From: Pisolithus tinctorius
Lineage: Eukaryota > Basidiomycota > Agaricomycetes > Boletales > Pisolithaceae
NCBI GenBank assembly: GCA_024663395.1
Contig: JANFAH010000002.1
Coordinates: 682,001-746,000 of the forward strand
Direction of reading: 5' to 3'
Length of the DNA: 64,000 nt
Shown: positions 11,644 to 22,964 of the stretch, piece by piece
Position numbering within the stretch: the stretch's first letter is position 1
How the letters are laid out: the number at the start of each line of letters is the position of its first letter
Notes under the pieces: model-generated
Told to the model about the DNA's origin: nothing
Seen by the model: the letters and a program-made list of their open reading frames with translations, nothing else
Database searches by the model: none
Program-made: the position numbers and the translations under genes

Positions 11644-12945
11644 CTTGGTAAGTGATTGGTAACTGATGAGTAAGGAATATAAGCAGTGGGTAATCATCTT
11701 AGAAAGCATTGGTGAGCATTGGTCAGGATAAGTAAGCCAAAAAGTAAGCAAAGTCAAAAGATTGGTAAGTATTGGCAATAGGTGAGTCAAAGACAGTCAG
11801 AATGTCAAAGTATGAGTCAAGTAATGTCAGGAACTGGGAAAGCACACTGGAATTGCATTAGGGGGAGGCTGTGCATGTCACATCTTGAAGAGATTGCCTC
11901 TGGGCCAAAGTGGGATGACAGAGAGGCAGTGCTGATCTGATGCTGATATAGTACATCCAAAAGTGGACAAGGTGAGTCAGATGTCAACAGGGGTCAAGCT
12001 TTGGGGGTCTGTGTGGTGACAGGAGCATAAGGGATCACAACTTTCCCCCCCTAACTGTCCTCTCAGTGAAGCAAGTAAAAACTTCATGAATGAGGCTCTG
12101 TTGGAAGAGAGGACAAAGGGGGAGCATCTTCTGCTGTATCTTGCAACAAGGAGGCAAGATGTGCATCATACTCATCATGGATGCAATCAGGGAGAGTGGA
12201 GAACAGTAGATTATACTGTAGCTGTCACAATTTTGGAAGAATAATGGACAAGATCAGTATGAAGACATTGCAGGGAGGAGGGAGGGAGGATCCATATGCT
12301 TCTTGGACTGGAGAGACTGAAACAACCACATAAGACCTTTCCAAGTGAATGACAGACCTGAGGCAACCAAAGAATGTCCTCCTAGAGGTCATACTGACAA
12401 AAAGAATGCACTGTCCAAGCTGGATGGGCTGAGAGGGGGTGGATGAGGATGGGATGTAGCAGGACGCTTCAGGACAGAAGCTGGTAGGAACTCCTGGTAG
12501 ATATACATAGCCATGGTCCCTAGCAAATGGGACAAGCGAAATGATAGATGTGGAGGTGGCCATATCAGAAGAATTAGTGAAATGAGCATCTTTTGGAGGG
12601 AGTGCTGTAGAAATGTGTGGAGTGCACAAATCCTTTCCAATTCTGGAAAGCAGGATTGTGTGGCTGAGCACTACAAGTGAGTGTGGAAATGGTGTCAGTA
12701 TCTGCAGAATTGGTGGAGATACATCAAAAACTGGAATGCTGTACATGGGCACTTAAGAATTTTCATTGGTGCTTAACTTGCTCCCTTTCTTTTTCTTTGG
12801 CATTGATGACTCATTCTTGTGTGAGGGATGACTGCCAACATATCTGGCTGTTGTTCTTCACATGAGGGCTATGGTCTTCATCTCCATTCATCAGCTGCAT
12901 CCATGTCCACCTCACCAAACACCTTTGGTGTGTGACATTGGCAGA
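11644..12945. repeat. Dispersed 1.3-kb repeat, copy A
   Basis: It matches 24,536-25,820 in direct orientation from CTTGGTAAGT to CCTTTGGTGTGTGACA. The minus strand of both copies carries a degenerate ORF with the shared words YLPGVPTSFCPEA and SMTSRRTFFGCLRS. The minus-strand start TGTCACACACC would suit an LTR, but no clean left terminus is seen. CpG is almost absent. Confidence 0.6.
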
Positions 12946-13159
12946 CATAGTGAGACTGGAGGGAGAGAGAATGTAGCTGTTGATATGTTGTAGGTACAGA
13001 ACCATCCTCAAAGCTAGTTCCTTTTTCAGGTGCCCATGTCAAATATATCAAAAATGCGAACACTTTTTTTGTTTGAGCCCCTAAGATTCTTTCCAGTTTT
13101 TCTGAGCCATTCAGACACTTCATGGATGATCAAATTACATGCAAATACACTTGGAATGA
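12946..13159. other. Repeat-derived spacer
   Basis: CpG-poor sequence between the 1.3-kb repeat and the satellite. No feature recognised. Confidence 0.4.
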
Positions 13160-14430
13160 CCTTCACCTCCAATTCATGATGGAATGGTGTGCATGGCAAA
13201 CTGCTGTTGAGTGGGTGCTGAGGAGATGACATCCATGCAAAACAGATAGGTGGATGGCCAGCAATAGCTTGATTCATGCAGCAGACAGTCAGGCTGCAGC
13301 CTGCTGCATCTGGATCACTGAAATCACCTCCAATTCATGTGGGAATGGTGTCTTCAGAAAGCTGCTGTTGAGGGGGTGGCAGGGATACCCCATCTGCTTG
13401 GTGGATGGCTCACAACAGTTGGATGAATAACACATACATCCAGGGTGCACCTTGCAGGATCTTGCTCACTCAAATCAGCCCCAATTCATGCCAGAATGGT
13501 GTGCATGGAAAGCTGCTCTTCAGCAGGTGCTGGGGATACCACATCTGCTCAATGCAGATGGGCAGATGACTGGCAATAGTCTGATTAATACCAAATACAT
13601 CCAGGGTGCAGCTTGCAAGATCTGGGTCACTCAAATCAGCTCTGATTCATGCCAGAATGGTGTGCATGGAAAGCCATTGTTCAGTGGGTGCTGGGGATAC
13701 TGCATCTGCTCAAGACAGATGGGCAGAAGGCTGGCAATAGTCTGATTAATGTGAAATACACCAAGGGTGCAGCTTGTGAGGTTTGGGTCACTCAAATCAG
13801 CTCCAATTCATGCCAGAGTGGTGTCCATGGAAAGCCACTGTTGAGTGGGTGCCAAGGATACCTCATCTGCTCAATACAGATGGGCAGATGGCTGGCAATA
13901 GTCTGATGAATGGGACATACATCCTGGGTGCAGGTTGTGAGGTCTGGGTCACTCGAATCGGTTCTGATTCATGCTGGAATGGTGTGCGTGGAAAGCCACT
14001 GTTCAGCAGGTGCCAGGGATGCTGCATCTGCTCCATGTGGATGGGTGGATGGCTGGCAATAGTCTGATTAATGTGAAATACACCAAGGGTGCAGGTTGTG
14101 AGGTTTGGGTCACTCAAATCAGCTCCAATTCATGTTGGAATGGTATCCATGGAAAGCCACTGTTGAGGGGGTGCTGGGGATGCCACATCTGCTCAATACA
14201 GATGGGCAGATGGCTGGCAATAGCCTGATTAATGGGACATACATCCCAGGTACAGCTTGTGAGGTCTGGGTCACTCAAATCAGCTCCAATTCATGCTGGA
14301 ATGGTGTCCATGGAAAGCCACTGTGGAGGGGGTGCTGGGGATACCTCATCCACTCAATACAGATGGGTGGATGACTGGCAATAGTCTGATTAATGCTAAA
14401 TACACCAAGGGTGCAGCTTGTGAGGTCTGG
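13160..14430 (+). repeat. 161-bp satellite array, about 8 units
   Basis: The phrase TGGCAATAG (or a near variant) recurs at 13,571, 13,732, 13,893, 14,054, 14,215 and 14,376, exactly 161 bp apart five times. A degenerate unit lies at 13,410 (again 161) and a shortened one near 13,259 (151). Each unit also holds AATTCATGC, GGAATGGTGT and GGAAAGC blocks. The array abuts the Helitron relic. Open frames across it are by-products of the repeat. Confidence 0.92.
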
Positions 14431-14439
14431 GCAAGGTGG

Positions 14440-16780
14440 TGAGCCATCATATACCACTGAACTCCTTCATGTCCCTGCACCATTGCTTTCTGTCTGAGAC
14501 TCAGACTCCTGCCTCTGGTCAATACATGTTTTATACCTCCAGGCCTGCTTATAGCAAAGTCTTTGGGGGCATGATTGCCACTCCTAAGTTCTTGAAACAC
14601 CTTGGTAATCTGCCTGCCTCAGCTGCCATTGGTCATTCTCTGCCCCTGCCTGCATTCCTGCCAGGTCTTGGTCTCCCTGGATTTGATTTGTGGCCACCCC
14701 ATGTGCTTTTGGTTTAAAGCATCTGTGCATGGTGGTGCATTCCCACCCATCCTCTTGCAATGTCTGGGAGTTCTGACCCTTCTTTGCAATGGTCTATAGG
14801 CCCTATCTCCACCCCTATGCTGGCATGGGGTGGCATTCACAATGGGAGGTGTCACCAATGCAAATGTTGTGGCATTGATCTTTTGACAGGCAAGGAAGCA
14901 GGTTTTTGTTGTGGTTTAAATGGCTCTCACTACTTATATGTTGCCCTTCTGCCAGTGCTGCCTCCAGAAATAGAGGCATTATGCAGTCATCACGATGTCT
15001 CTTCACTGTCATGCATTCTCAATCTCATGTTTTCTTTCACATCCATGGAGACAACACACCCATTTCCAGATGAGTTCTCTATCCCTGGCTTTCTGGCTGT
15101 CCAGGGGCAGGTGTACCATCAGATTAGGCCAGGCCATGAAAACTCTGCTGTATGATTGTTGCTCTATGATGGCTTCATGGGAAACATCCCACATGTGCAG
15201 TGGGCATCAAGATTACCTCTGGGTTGGGTCAACTCTGTCAGAGAGGATCTCCAACATGTCAATCCTTTTGTCTTGGCTCTGAGGTCATTATCTGTCTTCT
15301 CTGTCTTGCACCCATCTGCAACACTCATTATGAAAGATGATGGCACTGCCAAGATCACTGTGGTAATGTCTTATGAGAACACATCCTCCACTGACTCCAA
15401 ATCATGCCACCTACTCATCTCTCATGTTAATAGCCACAACCAAACCCTCTCCACTTTGAGCTGCCTGTGGGAGCCACTGTCATACCCACTCTTCTTCCCC
15501 CACAGCACTCTAGGCTGGGGGGTGAATGATGCCATTGCCTCCACTGATGCAGATGCTGACCATCCTACCACACAGTTGTGGCACTACCATGCCTGCATTC
15601 TGCACAAACCCAGGTTCCAGGTGTTCAGGTGCCTTACAAATGAATATGTTGTGGATATGTTTAGCTGCAATTTAGAGACTTGACTCAACTTCATCCAGGC
15701 TAACCAGAAGTGTCTTCACTGGGAGGATGCAGAACTCATGGGCATTGATGACATTGGACCCTCAAGAATATTTATCTCCCATCATCCTTCCTTGGGTCTC
15801 ACTGTTGGGCATTGAATCAAGTGTCAGTCTCCCTGGCTATTGCTGCCACCCACAGGAATCCCACCTTTTTTGTGATGATGACATGCAACACTGCGCAGCC
15901 TGAAATTGTGTCTCAACTTTGACCTGTACAGACATTCACTGATATCCCAGCCATGGTTGTACATGTCTTCAAACACAAACTGGCATTACTGATCAAGACC
16001 CTCAAGACAATGTTCTCCAATGCTGGGCATGTCCTCTACTGCATCCAGTCTGTGGAGTTCCAGAAGTGGGGACTTCCACATGCCCACATTCTACTGAAAT
16101 ACACAGCATCCTGTGACAGTGCCTCTGACACTGATGTGATGGGGATGAAATTGTGGTACTGCACTGTCTACCACTCCTCTGGAAATTCAGATGTCACCTA
16201 AACTTCGAGGTCTCCAGTACATTGCACATCTTCCAGTATTTATTTAAATACATTCACAAAGGTTTGCTCATTGCCCCCACCCTCTTCCCATGCCACACTC
16301 ACAGTGAGATGTCATGACAGGTCCTGATCACATGTGATACAATATCTGATCCAACATGGGGGAAGAGGATGAGCCCATGAACAAGATTGACAACTTCTGG
16401 AATGCAAGGTATCTTTCTGTGGGTGAGGCAATGTGGCACATGCTCAGGTTCCATGTCATGAGCAAGGATCCCACAGCCTCTGCATTACTTGTCCACCTGC
16501 CTGGAAGTACCTCTTGCCACCAATACAAATCTGCTCATGAGAGTGGCAGTACAGCATCCTTACTCAACTGATGCAGCCTGCTGGCTCTTTCCTGGATAAT
16601 GATGGCATCCCTCATGAATTCAATGACTTAACATACAATCAATACTTCAGCCTGTTCTGTTTGACAAAATGTCTTGACATCAATATTGGTTGGTATTTTG
16701 AAGAATGTTCTCATGTCCAGGGCTGTCCATCTATGCATGTCATTCTCAGGAATAAAAGAAAGCCCCACCCCAGCTGAATT
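14440..16780 (+). pseudogene. Helitron Rep (helitron_like_N) relic
   Basis: Broken frames read in order through a basidiomycete Helitron replication protein: CKCCGIDLLTGKE; LPPEIEAL; ILNLMFSFTSMETTHPFPD; QVYHQIRP; LLYDGF; NPFVLALRSLS; LWEPLSYPLFFPHSTLGWG; RFQVFRCLTNEYVVDMFS; VEFQKWGLPHAHILLKY (the Rep/rolling-circle nuclease region with its HxH-like motif); HIFQYLFKYIHK; and NARYLSVGEAMWHMLRFHV. Stops and shifts occur throughout, many at TGA/TAG where CpG or TGG decay would make them. The PIF1-like helicase half does not follow, so the copy is truncated as well as mutated. In an active element this protein would nick and copy DNA by a rolling-circle route. Confidence 0.88.
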
Positions 16781-18530
16781 GGCAGGCTATCCACAACATG
16801 CCAGCTACACTGGTTTTATGGGAAAAGGTACACAGATCCTCCCCCTTCCATCAAATGGCAACACACATGATCCACTTCATGGTGAAAACACACCACAGTG
16901 CAGTAAGATGTCCATTGGCAGCCATACTGCTTTTCTTTGCAGGCATGGTACTCTGCCATGATAGAGGGCAGGTACCCAGAGTGGGGTACATCATTTTCGA
17001 TGACACTACCCTCAGGACTGTCTTGTGCAAGGCCCCCCACACATCACTGTCCATGGCACCTGTAGCAATGTTCATGGGGCCCCAGTACAGCCTGCAAAGG
17101 GAGAGATGGCAAATCATCACAACCACACTTCCTGAGGGTGAGGATGGATTACTTACTGACTCCAACATCAACCACTGTTTAGCAGTCTCCAGGTAAGTCC
17201 AGAGCAAATGCACACCCCACTGGCCTAAAACGTCCACAGAATGCTAGGGTTCACAGGCAACAATGTCATTTAACATTCCCATAAGTTACAAAACAGTGTC
17301 ACAGGACAATTTGAATACATTGACATCCCAGGCTCAATGCCAATACTAACCACACCTGAGACTGCATGACAACCTCAGAATCTTGAAGGATTGAATAACT
17401 GATTATGTTATTAAGTGCAGGTTCTGTTTTGCAGGAGGAATGAGGTTGCTGTCCCTTGAAAGAGCATAAAGTCTTTCAGTATGTTATCATGTTTTTGCAG
17501 GTTCATGAGATGGTTCCATGCCAGGAAAGAGACCATCATGTCTTTCAAGTCAAGCAGTCATTTTTGGCCATGGATACACCAGCATATTTAGCAAAGAAGG
17601 GCTTGTAACAGATGTCCACTTCCTGGGCAGTGACAGATGCCTGTTATACCTGCCTCCCCTTACCCTTCCCCTTCAAAACCATGGAGACCCCTCAGCCTCC
17701 CTGCCCTCAGCAGCCAGAATGGCATTGCCCACAATCAGAGGTGCAGCAAGTTCGCCCTCCCCATTGCCTGGAGGCAATTGCAAGCCTCCAGTGACACATC
17801 CCATAGCCATCACACTGGCGGACAGCGCCACATTCACATCCCTATATGATTGGTGAAACCACTGCAATCAGTGGGGTATTCCTGCTAAACAATAAGATGC
17901 ACCCAGCAACAGGCAACTGCATCTCCAGCTGACTGACACCACCATTTCCTTGCCTTCACTGGATCAGCCCATGAACATTGGCAATAAAAGGTACATACTC
18001 TTGAGAGAACCTCAACATGTACATCTGCTTCTTGGCACCCACACCAGCCATTGAGTTTGTACCATTATCCAGACCACCCACATTAAGGGTGATGTTCTTC
18101 AACTCCACAGCAATCCCACCACCAGCTGCAGCCCTGCTAAAGTGCCCAGAATACTGAACCATTGTGTTCTGGTTGGGAACAGGGGTCCTGCCCCAGTGAG
18201 GACAGGAGCTGTCAAACATACAGCTAAACACACATGCCAGATCAGATCACCTCATGGGCATTTACCAAACACTACTCACACTACCATGGACATCATGTTG
18301 GCATCCTGCACATAATCTGAAGCCATGACAGAGAATGCCTTTGGGACCCCATCTGGGAGTGTGATTGCACAAGAGCTTACACTCCCCAATCCATAGACAA
18401 ACATGCATGGACAGTCACAAAGTGCAGCCTCATACTCCTCACTTGTAGGATCACCTGGAAATGGAATCACATCAGAGGTCTCCAATAAAATAGCCAGACC
18501 CTTCAGTCACATGTAATCCAGAAAGTGGGT
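16781..18530 (-). other. Unidentified minus-strand ORF fragments in repeat DNA
   Basis: Three minus-strand frames (18,485-18,276; 18,231-17,956; 17,237-16,851) are longer than chance would suggest for this composition and contain coherent phrases such as CMFVYGLGSVSSCAITLPDG and FSQEYVPFIANVHGLIQ. They may be exons of one element-borne or captured gene. I recognise no family. Confidence 0.3.
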
Positions 18531-18639
18531 CATCCAACATGCACATTTGGTCCTGAAAGTGGGACTAACCAACATCAGCCTATAGACCCTGATGGTGGAT
18601 AGGCTGACATGTTGGAGGGAGGTCAGCCAACCTCAGTGG

Positions 18640-18775
18640 GGAATGACCTCATGGCCTGGAAGCAGTGTCAGCTGACCTCACTGATGGATCCAAACCCTGG
18701 AAGTGGAGTCAGCCAACCACACTGGGGGATGGATCCACACCCTGGAAGTGGTGTTGGCTGACCTCACTGGGCAAT
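18640..18775 (+). repeat. 45-bp minisatellite, left block
   Basis: Units built from CCTGGAAGTGG...GCTGACC...CACTGGGGGATGG occur two to three times here and again at 22,000-22,140. The gypsy LTR starts directly after a partial unit (CTCACTGGGCAAT), so the retroelement probably inserted into this minisatellite. Confidence 0.7.
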
Positions 18776-19299
18776 TGTCAAGTTCAGGATGTCTGGGTTG
18801 AGGCCAGACCAGAGACTGAAGTGGGTGCAAGGCTGAGGGGTCAGGATCAGAGGAAAGGCAAAGATACAAAGGGGTGGACTGATTGGACTTAGTGACTGAG
18901 CGTACAGCACTATTCCCTTGCATGGGTTTCAGTCCAAGTCCAAGGCCAAGGTGGGGTTGACAGGATAAACTTAGTTGATTTCAGACTGGAGACTACAGGC
19001 TGAGTATCTAAGAGTTTATATACTAGAAGTATCTATAGTACGGAGACTGGTAATGCCAGTCTCACAAAGATTGCTAAGATGATTGGTAAGACAAGTATTA
19101 GTAAGGTATGACTAAGGTAGTGGAGACTGGGACAGGGAAAACTGGGGACAAGGCTGGACAGGGCTTAACTGAAGTGACATGCACTGCAAAGCAGTGTATA
19201 CCATGCTAGACCATCTGGGGATAAGGGATTGACAGGGCCAAGGCCAGACTGAATGAGTGCAAGACCAAGTCTGGCTGGGGTCAAGACACAACTATGACA
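18776..19299 (-). repeat. LTR of Ty3/gypsy element (3' LTR, minus orientation)
   Basis: On the minus strand it starts TGTCATAGTTGTGTC and ends TTGACA, with TG...CA ends and a short inverted terminus. It sits immediately downstream of a polypurine tract. The matching 5' LTR beyond the pol remnant was not found. Its length, 524 bp, is normal for a fungal gypsy LTR. Confidence 0.7.
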
Positions 19300-19320
19300 G
19301 TATCCCCCTCTTAGGGGTCG
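19300..19320 (-). promoter_or_regulatory. Polypurine tract of the gypsy element
   Basis: On the minus strand the bases AAGAGGGGGATAC lie directly before the LTR start, the site where plus-strand DNA synthesis is primed in LTR retrotransposons. Confidence 0.7.
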
Positions 19321-19436
19321 AAACCATGAGACCCCTGCAAGAGTGGTAGGCTGAGTCCAAACTTTAGCTGAGTTCAAAAAATTGATACTTGTGGCCCACT
19401 AAGCCCTTTGTGTCTTTCATTCACATCTTCTTCTTC

Positions 19437-20463
19437 ATGTCTGACTCAAGACTGATCACTGCTGCTGACCACAACAATGAAGGCTGAGTCATTGTTGATT
19501 GGGCCCAAGTCCCTGATGATGACATTAGATACAACACTGACAACAAAGAGGGGGTGATGAGGGCAAAGGTGAAGGAAAGAAAAAGGTGAAAGGTGGCTGA
19601 GCAAGCCTGGCAAGAAGAGCAGGTGTGGCTGGAGGCCAAGAAGTGGAGAGGGAGTGAGTTGAGGCTGAGAGGATAGCATGGGAGGTTGAGGAGCAAAGGG
19701 TGCATGAGGAGGAGGAGAGGCAAGAGGCCAAGTGTAAATGCAAGGCTGAGGCCAGGGCTGGTGGTAGTGAGACTGGGGGTGAAGTGAAGAAAGTGGTGAT
19801 GGACCCTGGGTGAGTATTTTTTTGACCTGGTGCATGTTTTTCTTCTAACCTCCTTTTTAGTTGTACTCACTGCACCTGGGCCAAAGTCATCTGCAAGTTC
19901 CTTGTGGATGGCAACAAGAAAAGGGTTACCTGTGTGTGCTGCAACCTTTCAAAGGGCAAGTGCTGGTGGCCCAGGGATGGAAAGGATGCTGAGGCTGGCC
20001 CCAAGGCTGTAGGGAAGGTCAACAAGGGGAAGAAGAGGAAGGCTGATGAGGAGGCACCTGAGGCTGGGCCCAGCAAGAAGAAGCAGGCGAAGTCAAAGTC
20101 AGTCAAGGTGCTGGACATTGACAAGCCTGAGGCCAGTGGGAGCAGGGTGAGGGAGGCCATTGCAGGGGGTTCTCAGGTTCGGAAGCCAAGCTCGAGTGTC
20201 TTATTGACATGGTGGGGCTGATCACCAACAACCTGGCCAGCCTCTTTGAACTCCATGAAACTGCAGTTGAGAACTCAGGCTGAATTGCCAATGTGCTTGA
20301 GGCCTTGCTCGATGAGTTGTATGGCTTTGGTATGGCAGTCTCACCCTCAGACTCAGGCTCATCTGAGTTTGACCTCAATGAACTGTGCAAGGAGGCTGAA
20401 TGGCTGAAAACCCATGGTGAGGATGAAGAGGAGGAGACCAAGGGGGAGGATGAGGCCAAGTAG
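19437..20463 (+). pseudogene. Zn2Cys6-like cluster protein, antisense in a gypsy element
   Basis: Exon 1 (19437-19809) starts MSDSRLITAADHNNEG and continues with an acidic then Lys/Glu-rich coiled coil; a 51-nt intron (19810-19860) follows; exon 2 begins within DPGCTHC. The cluster reads C-x2-C-x6-C-x12-C-x2-C-x6-C, with the second half CVCCNLSKGKC, which matches the fungal binuclear zinc DNA-binding layout. An acidic tail ends at 20,463. In-frame TGA codons in exon 1 and a shift in a G run (~20,163-20,170) disable it; the TGAs sit where CGA would decay. I recognise this as a multicopy family of mushroom (notably Boletales) genomes. It lies between the chromodomain end of pol and the 3' LTR, on the opposite strand, starting 138 bp inside the LTR. 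Confidence 0.75.
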
Positions 20464-20648
20464 TACATGAGCATAGGGGCTTGTAGTTTTTTGTTCTGCC
20501 AATGCCATGTGTCTGGTGTCTAGTCTCAGTGTCATATAGTAAGTAGGAAAATCAAGAAGGGAGGAAAACAGGGTAAGTAAGGAATCAAAGGAAAAACTAT
20601 ATACCAATAGAGGTCAGAAAAGAAACTGAGGCTAGTTGAGACCAGTCC

Positions 20649-21985
20649 TCATTGGTATGGGCTGGGTTTACTAGGATAGCTGGAGTGAAACTCTTGTACG
20701 AGTTCAGACGCATTGTCCAGCTCTGTAGCAAGTACCCAAGTGGTTTCTTCATCAGTCCCTTTATAGCCAGTCCACTGGACTAGGTACTGTAGCCAACACT
20801 GGCAATGCCAGTTGACCTTGGAGTTGAGGATTTCAGCCACCTCAAACTCTAGTTCACTGTCGACCTTGACTGGTGGGGGTGGTGGTTGAGTCTGGTTCAG
20901 GATGGTATTAGGAATGGCTGGCTCGAGTTGGGAGACATGGAAGACCAGGTGTACCATGCACATTGAGTCCAGCAGGTGCAGTGTGAACAAGTGGGTACCA
21001 GCCTGAGCTATGACTGGGTATGGTCCAAGGTTCTTCTCCAAGAGTTTCTTGGAAGGCTGGGTTGACCAGAAGTACTTGGCTTTGACATATACTTGGTCAC
21101 CAACCTTGAAGTCTGGAGCCAGCATGTGTTTAGCATCAGGGTGAAGGCAGCCTTGAGGTTATTGAATGACTGGCAGCACTCCTCAGAGAAGTTCCAAGGA
21201 GCACCCTTGTGGGTAAGCCAAGTCAGTGGTATGATGATGTCTGAATAGTTAAAGGTAAACTGGCAATAGAAGTTTGTGAAGCTGAGGAAAGATTGAATGT
21301 CTTTGACCTTGTGAGGCTTGGTCCAATTGCAGATGGTCTGGACCTTTTCCTTTGACATTGTGAGGCTGGCAGTGGAAAGGTGGAAGCCAAGGTACTTGAC
21401 TGAGTCTGAGTGGAACTCACATTTCTCTGGCTTTGCATAGAGGCCATGAAGCCAAAGCCAGTGGTGTACTTCTCAGACATGCTGCTTATGAGACTCCCTA
21501 TCTCTGGAGTAGATTAGAATGTCATCTAGGTAGATGACCATGCAGACATCCAACATGTCCACGAAAATGGTATTCACAAAGCATTGGAAAGCAGCCAGGG
21601 CATTGGTGAGGCTGAAAGGCATCACTAACCATTCATAAGAACCATACTGAGTCTGAAACACAGTCTTCCATTCATCACCCAGAGCAATCTGGATGAGATG
21701 GTAGGCATGTTGGAGATCAATCTTGGTATAGATCTTGGCTTGGCTTGGTGAGTCTAAGAGGTCAGAGATGAGTGGTAGTGGGTATCAGTCTTTCTTGGTG
21801 ATTTTGTTCAGGCCATGGAAGTCTACACAGAGCCAGAGGGAGCCATCCTTCTTCTTAATGAAGAGGACTGGTGCAGCATAGGGGGAAGAGGTCAGATGAA
21901 TGAAACCAGTAGTGAGATTTTCATTGATGAAAGTCTGGAGAGCTTGGAGCTCAACTGGGGACAGCAAGTAGATGGTGCCTAGGGG
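20649..21985 (-). pseudogene. Ty3/gypsy chromovirus pol, internally deleted
   Basis: On the minus strand: [17 protein letters not shown], then reverse transcriptase with [26 protein letters not shown], a Tyr-Leu-Asp-Asp catalytic box ([11 protein letters not shown]), KCEFH...VKYLGF, and the FLSFTNFYCQF start of RNase H. At about 21,120 the frame jumps directly to the integrase C-terminus (KVGDQVYVKAKYF; VFHVSQLEPA) followed by a chromodomain (YLVQWTGY). RNase H and the integrase core are thus deleted, and gag and protease are absent. A TGA replaces Arg in KKD-R-YPL (CGA to TGA), typical of methylated CpG decay. The chromodomain of active relatives guides insertion to marked chromatin. Confidence 0.9.
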
Positions 21986-21999
21986 TGGGGTTGTTTTGA

Positions 22000-22300
22000 T
22001 GGACTCACACCCTGGAAGTGGAGTTGACTGACCTCACTGGGGGATGGACTCACACCCTGGAAATGGAGTTGGCTGACCACACTGGGGGATGGATACACAC
22101 CCTGGAAGTAGGGTTGGCCAAACCCTGAAAATTCCCTTGGCATAATCAATTGCTTGTCAATTTAGATGTTACCAGAAGTATTGACTCTGATGACACTTCC
22201 AGATGGACATACCCCCTGAGACCAGTGTTGGCCAACCTCACTGAGGGGTGGCCTTACCCCCTGAATCCATGGCCATTCTTCACCTCCAGGTGGTGTCAGT
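22000..22300 (+). repeat. 45-bp minisatellite, right block
   Basis: Clear 45-bp units (start GGACTCACACCCTGG) run 22,002-22,135, with weaker relatives of the GGCCAACCTCACTG phrase to 22,300. They match the left block at 18,640-18,775 and mark the other side of the gypsy insertion. Confidence 0.75.
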
Positions 22301-22382
22301 GATCTCACAGGGTTTGAAACTTGCAATGAGCATGGGTAGCCATATATAGGGTTCCTTTTGATTTACACCATCTACAGTTTAT

Positions 22383-22964
22383 CTATAGACCAAGACCCAG
22401 AGCTCTCTTGGTTGGGTGACAAGCTCTAGTTGATTTCTTGCTTGCCTCTTCACCCTCCATTGCCATCTTCTGATCAACATCCCCACTGCCTCCCCTTTTT
22501 CTTTTCCTCACATCCTTTCTTGTATTCTGGGATTCCTTCATGCCACCCCCCTGGGTGGGACAGGAATCCCCTGCACTGACTGCAGTTGTTTCCTGTGCAC
22601 CAAGCCCTATGCCTGAGCCACCAGAATTCTGCTGCAGTCTTGCAACTACCAGCCCTACTGCACCCATAACATCTTCCCCCTTGTGGATATCAAGACCTGA
22701 GCCTAGCAAAAAGCCCAGCTTAGCAGCTTCAGGGTCATCTGATTCTATGTCCTGTGCTCTTTTACACTCCCTCCACAACATACCAAATCCCAGTACAATG
22801 GTAAGACCTTTCTGGGTGGATGCAAACTCTTCGCTTTGCAATTGATACAGTGCCTTCTGGAAGGAATCCCCATTGCCATGCATCTCCTGGGGCAAATACT
22901 GGGCACTCCAGGCCCAAGATGCCCAGACAGGCAGGTTGACTGGTCCAGCATCAGGTTCCTGTAA
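22383..22964 (-). pseudogene. Element-borne ORF exon, unknown family
   Basis: A 3' exon on the minus strand begins after an acceptor (TTTTTTACAG) and reads EPDAGPVNLPVWASWAWSAQ, then a helical region (EFASTQKGLTIVLGFGMLW) and a basic C-terminal tail (KDVRKRKRG). The frame is open to its stop at 22,383. The upstream exon is not clear. Low CpG and position inside the element block suggest it is element-carried; no function can be given. Confidence 0.4.

Noticed and set aside
13452..14374. Series of 80-97-codon open frames with the repeated words GVHGKP and HLLNTDGQ
   Set aside because: They are by-products of the 161-bp satellite, whose period is not a multiple of three, so frames shift between units.
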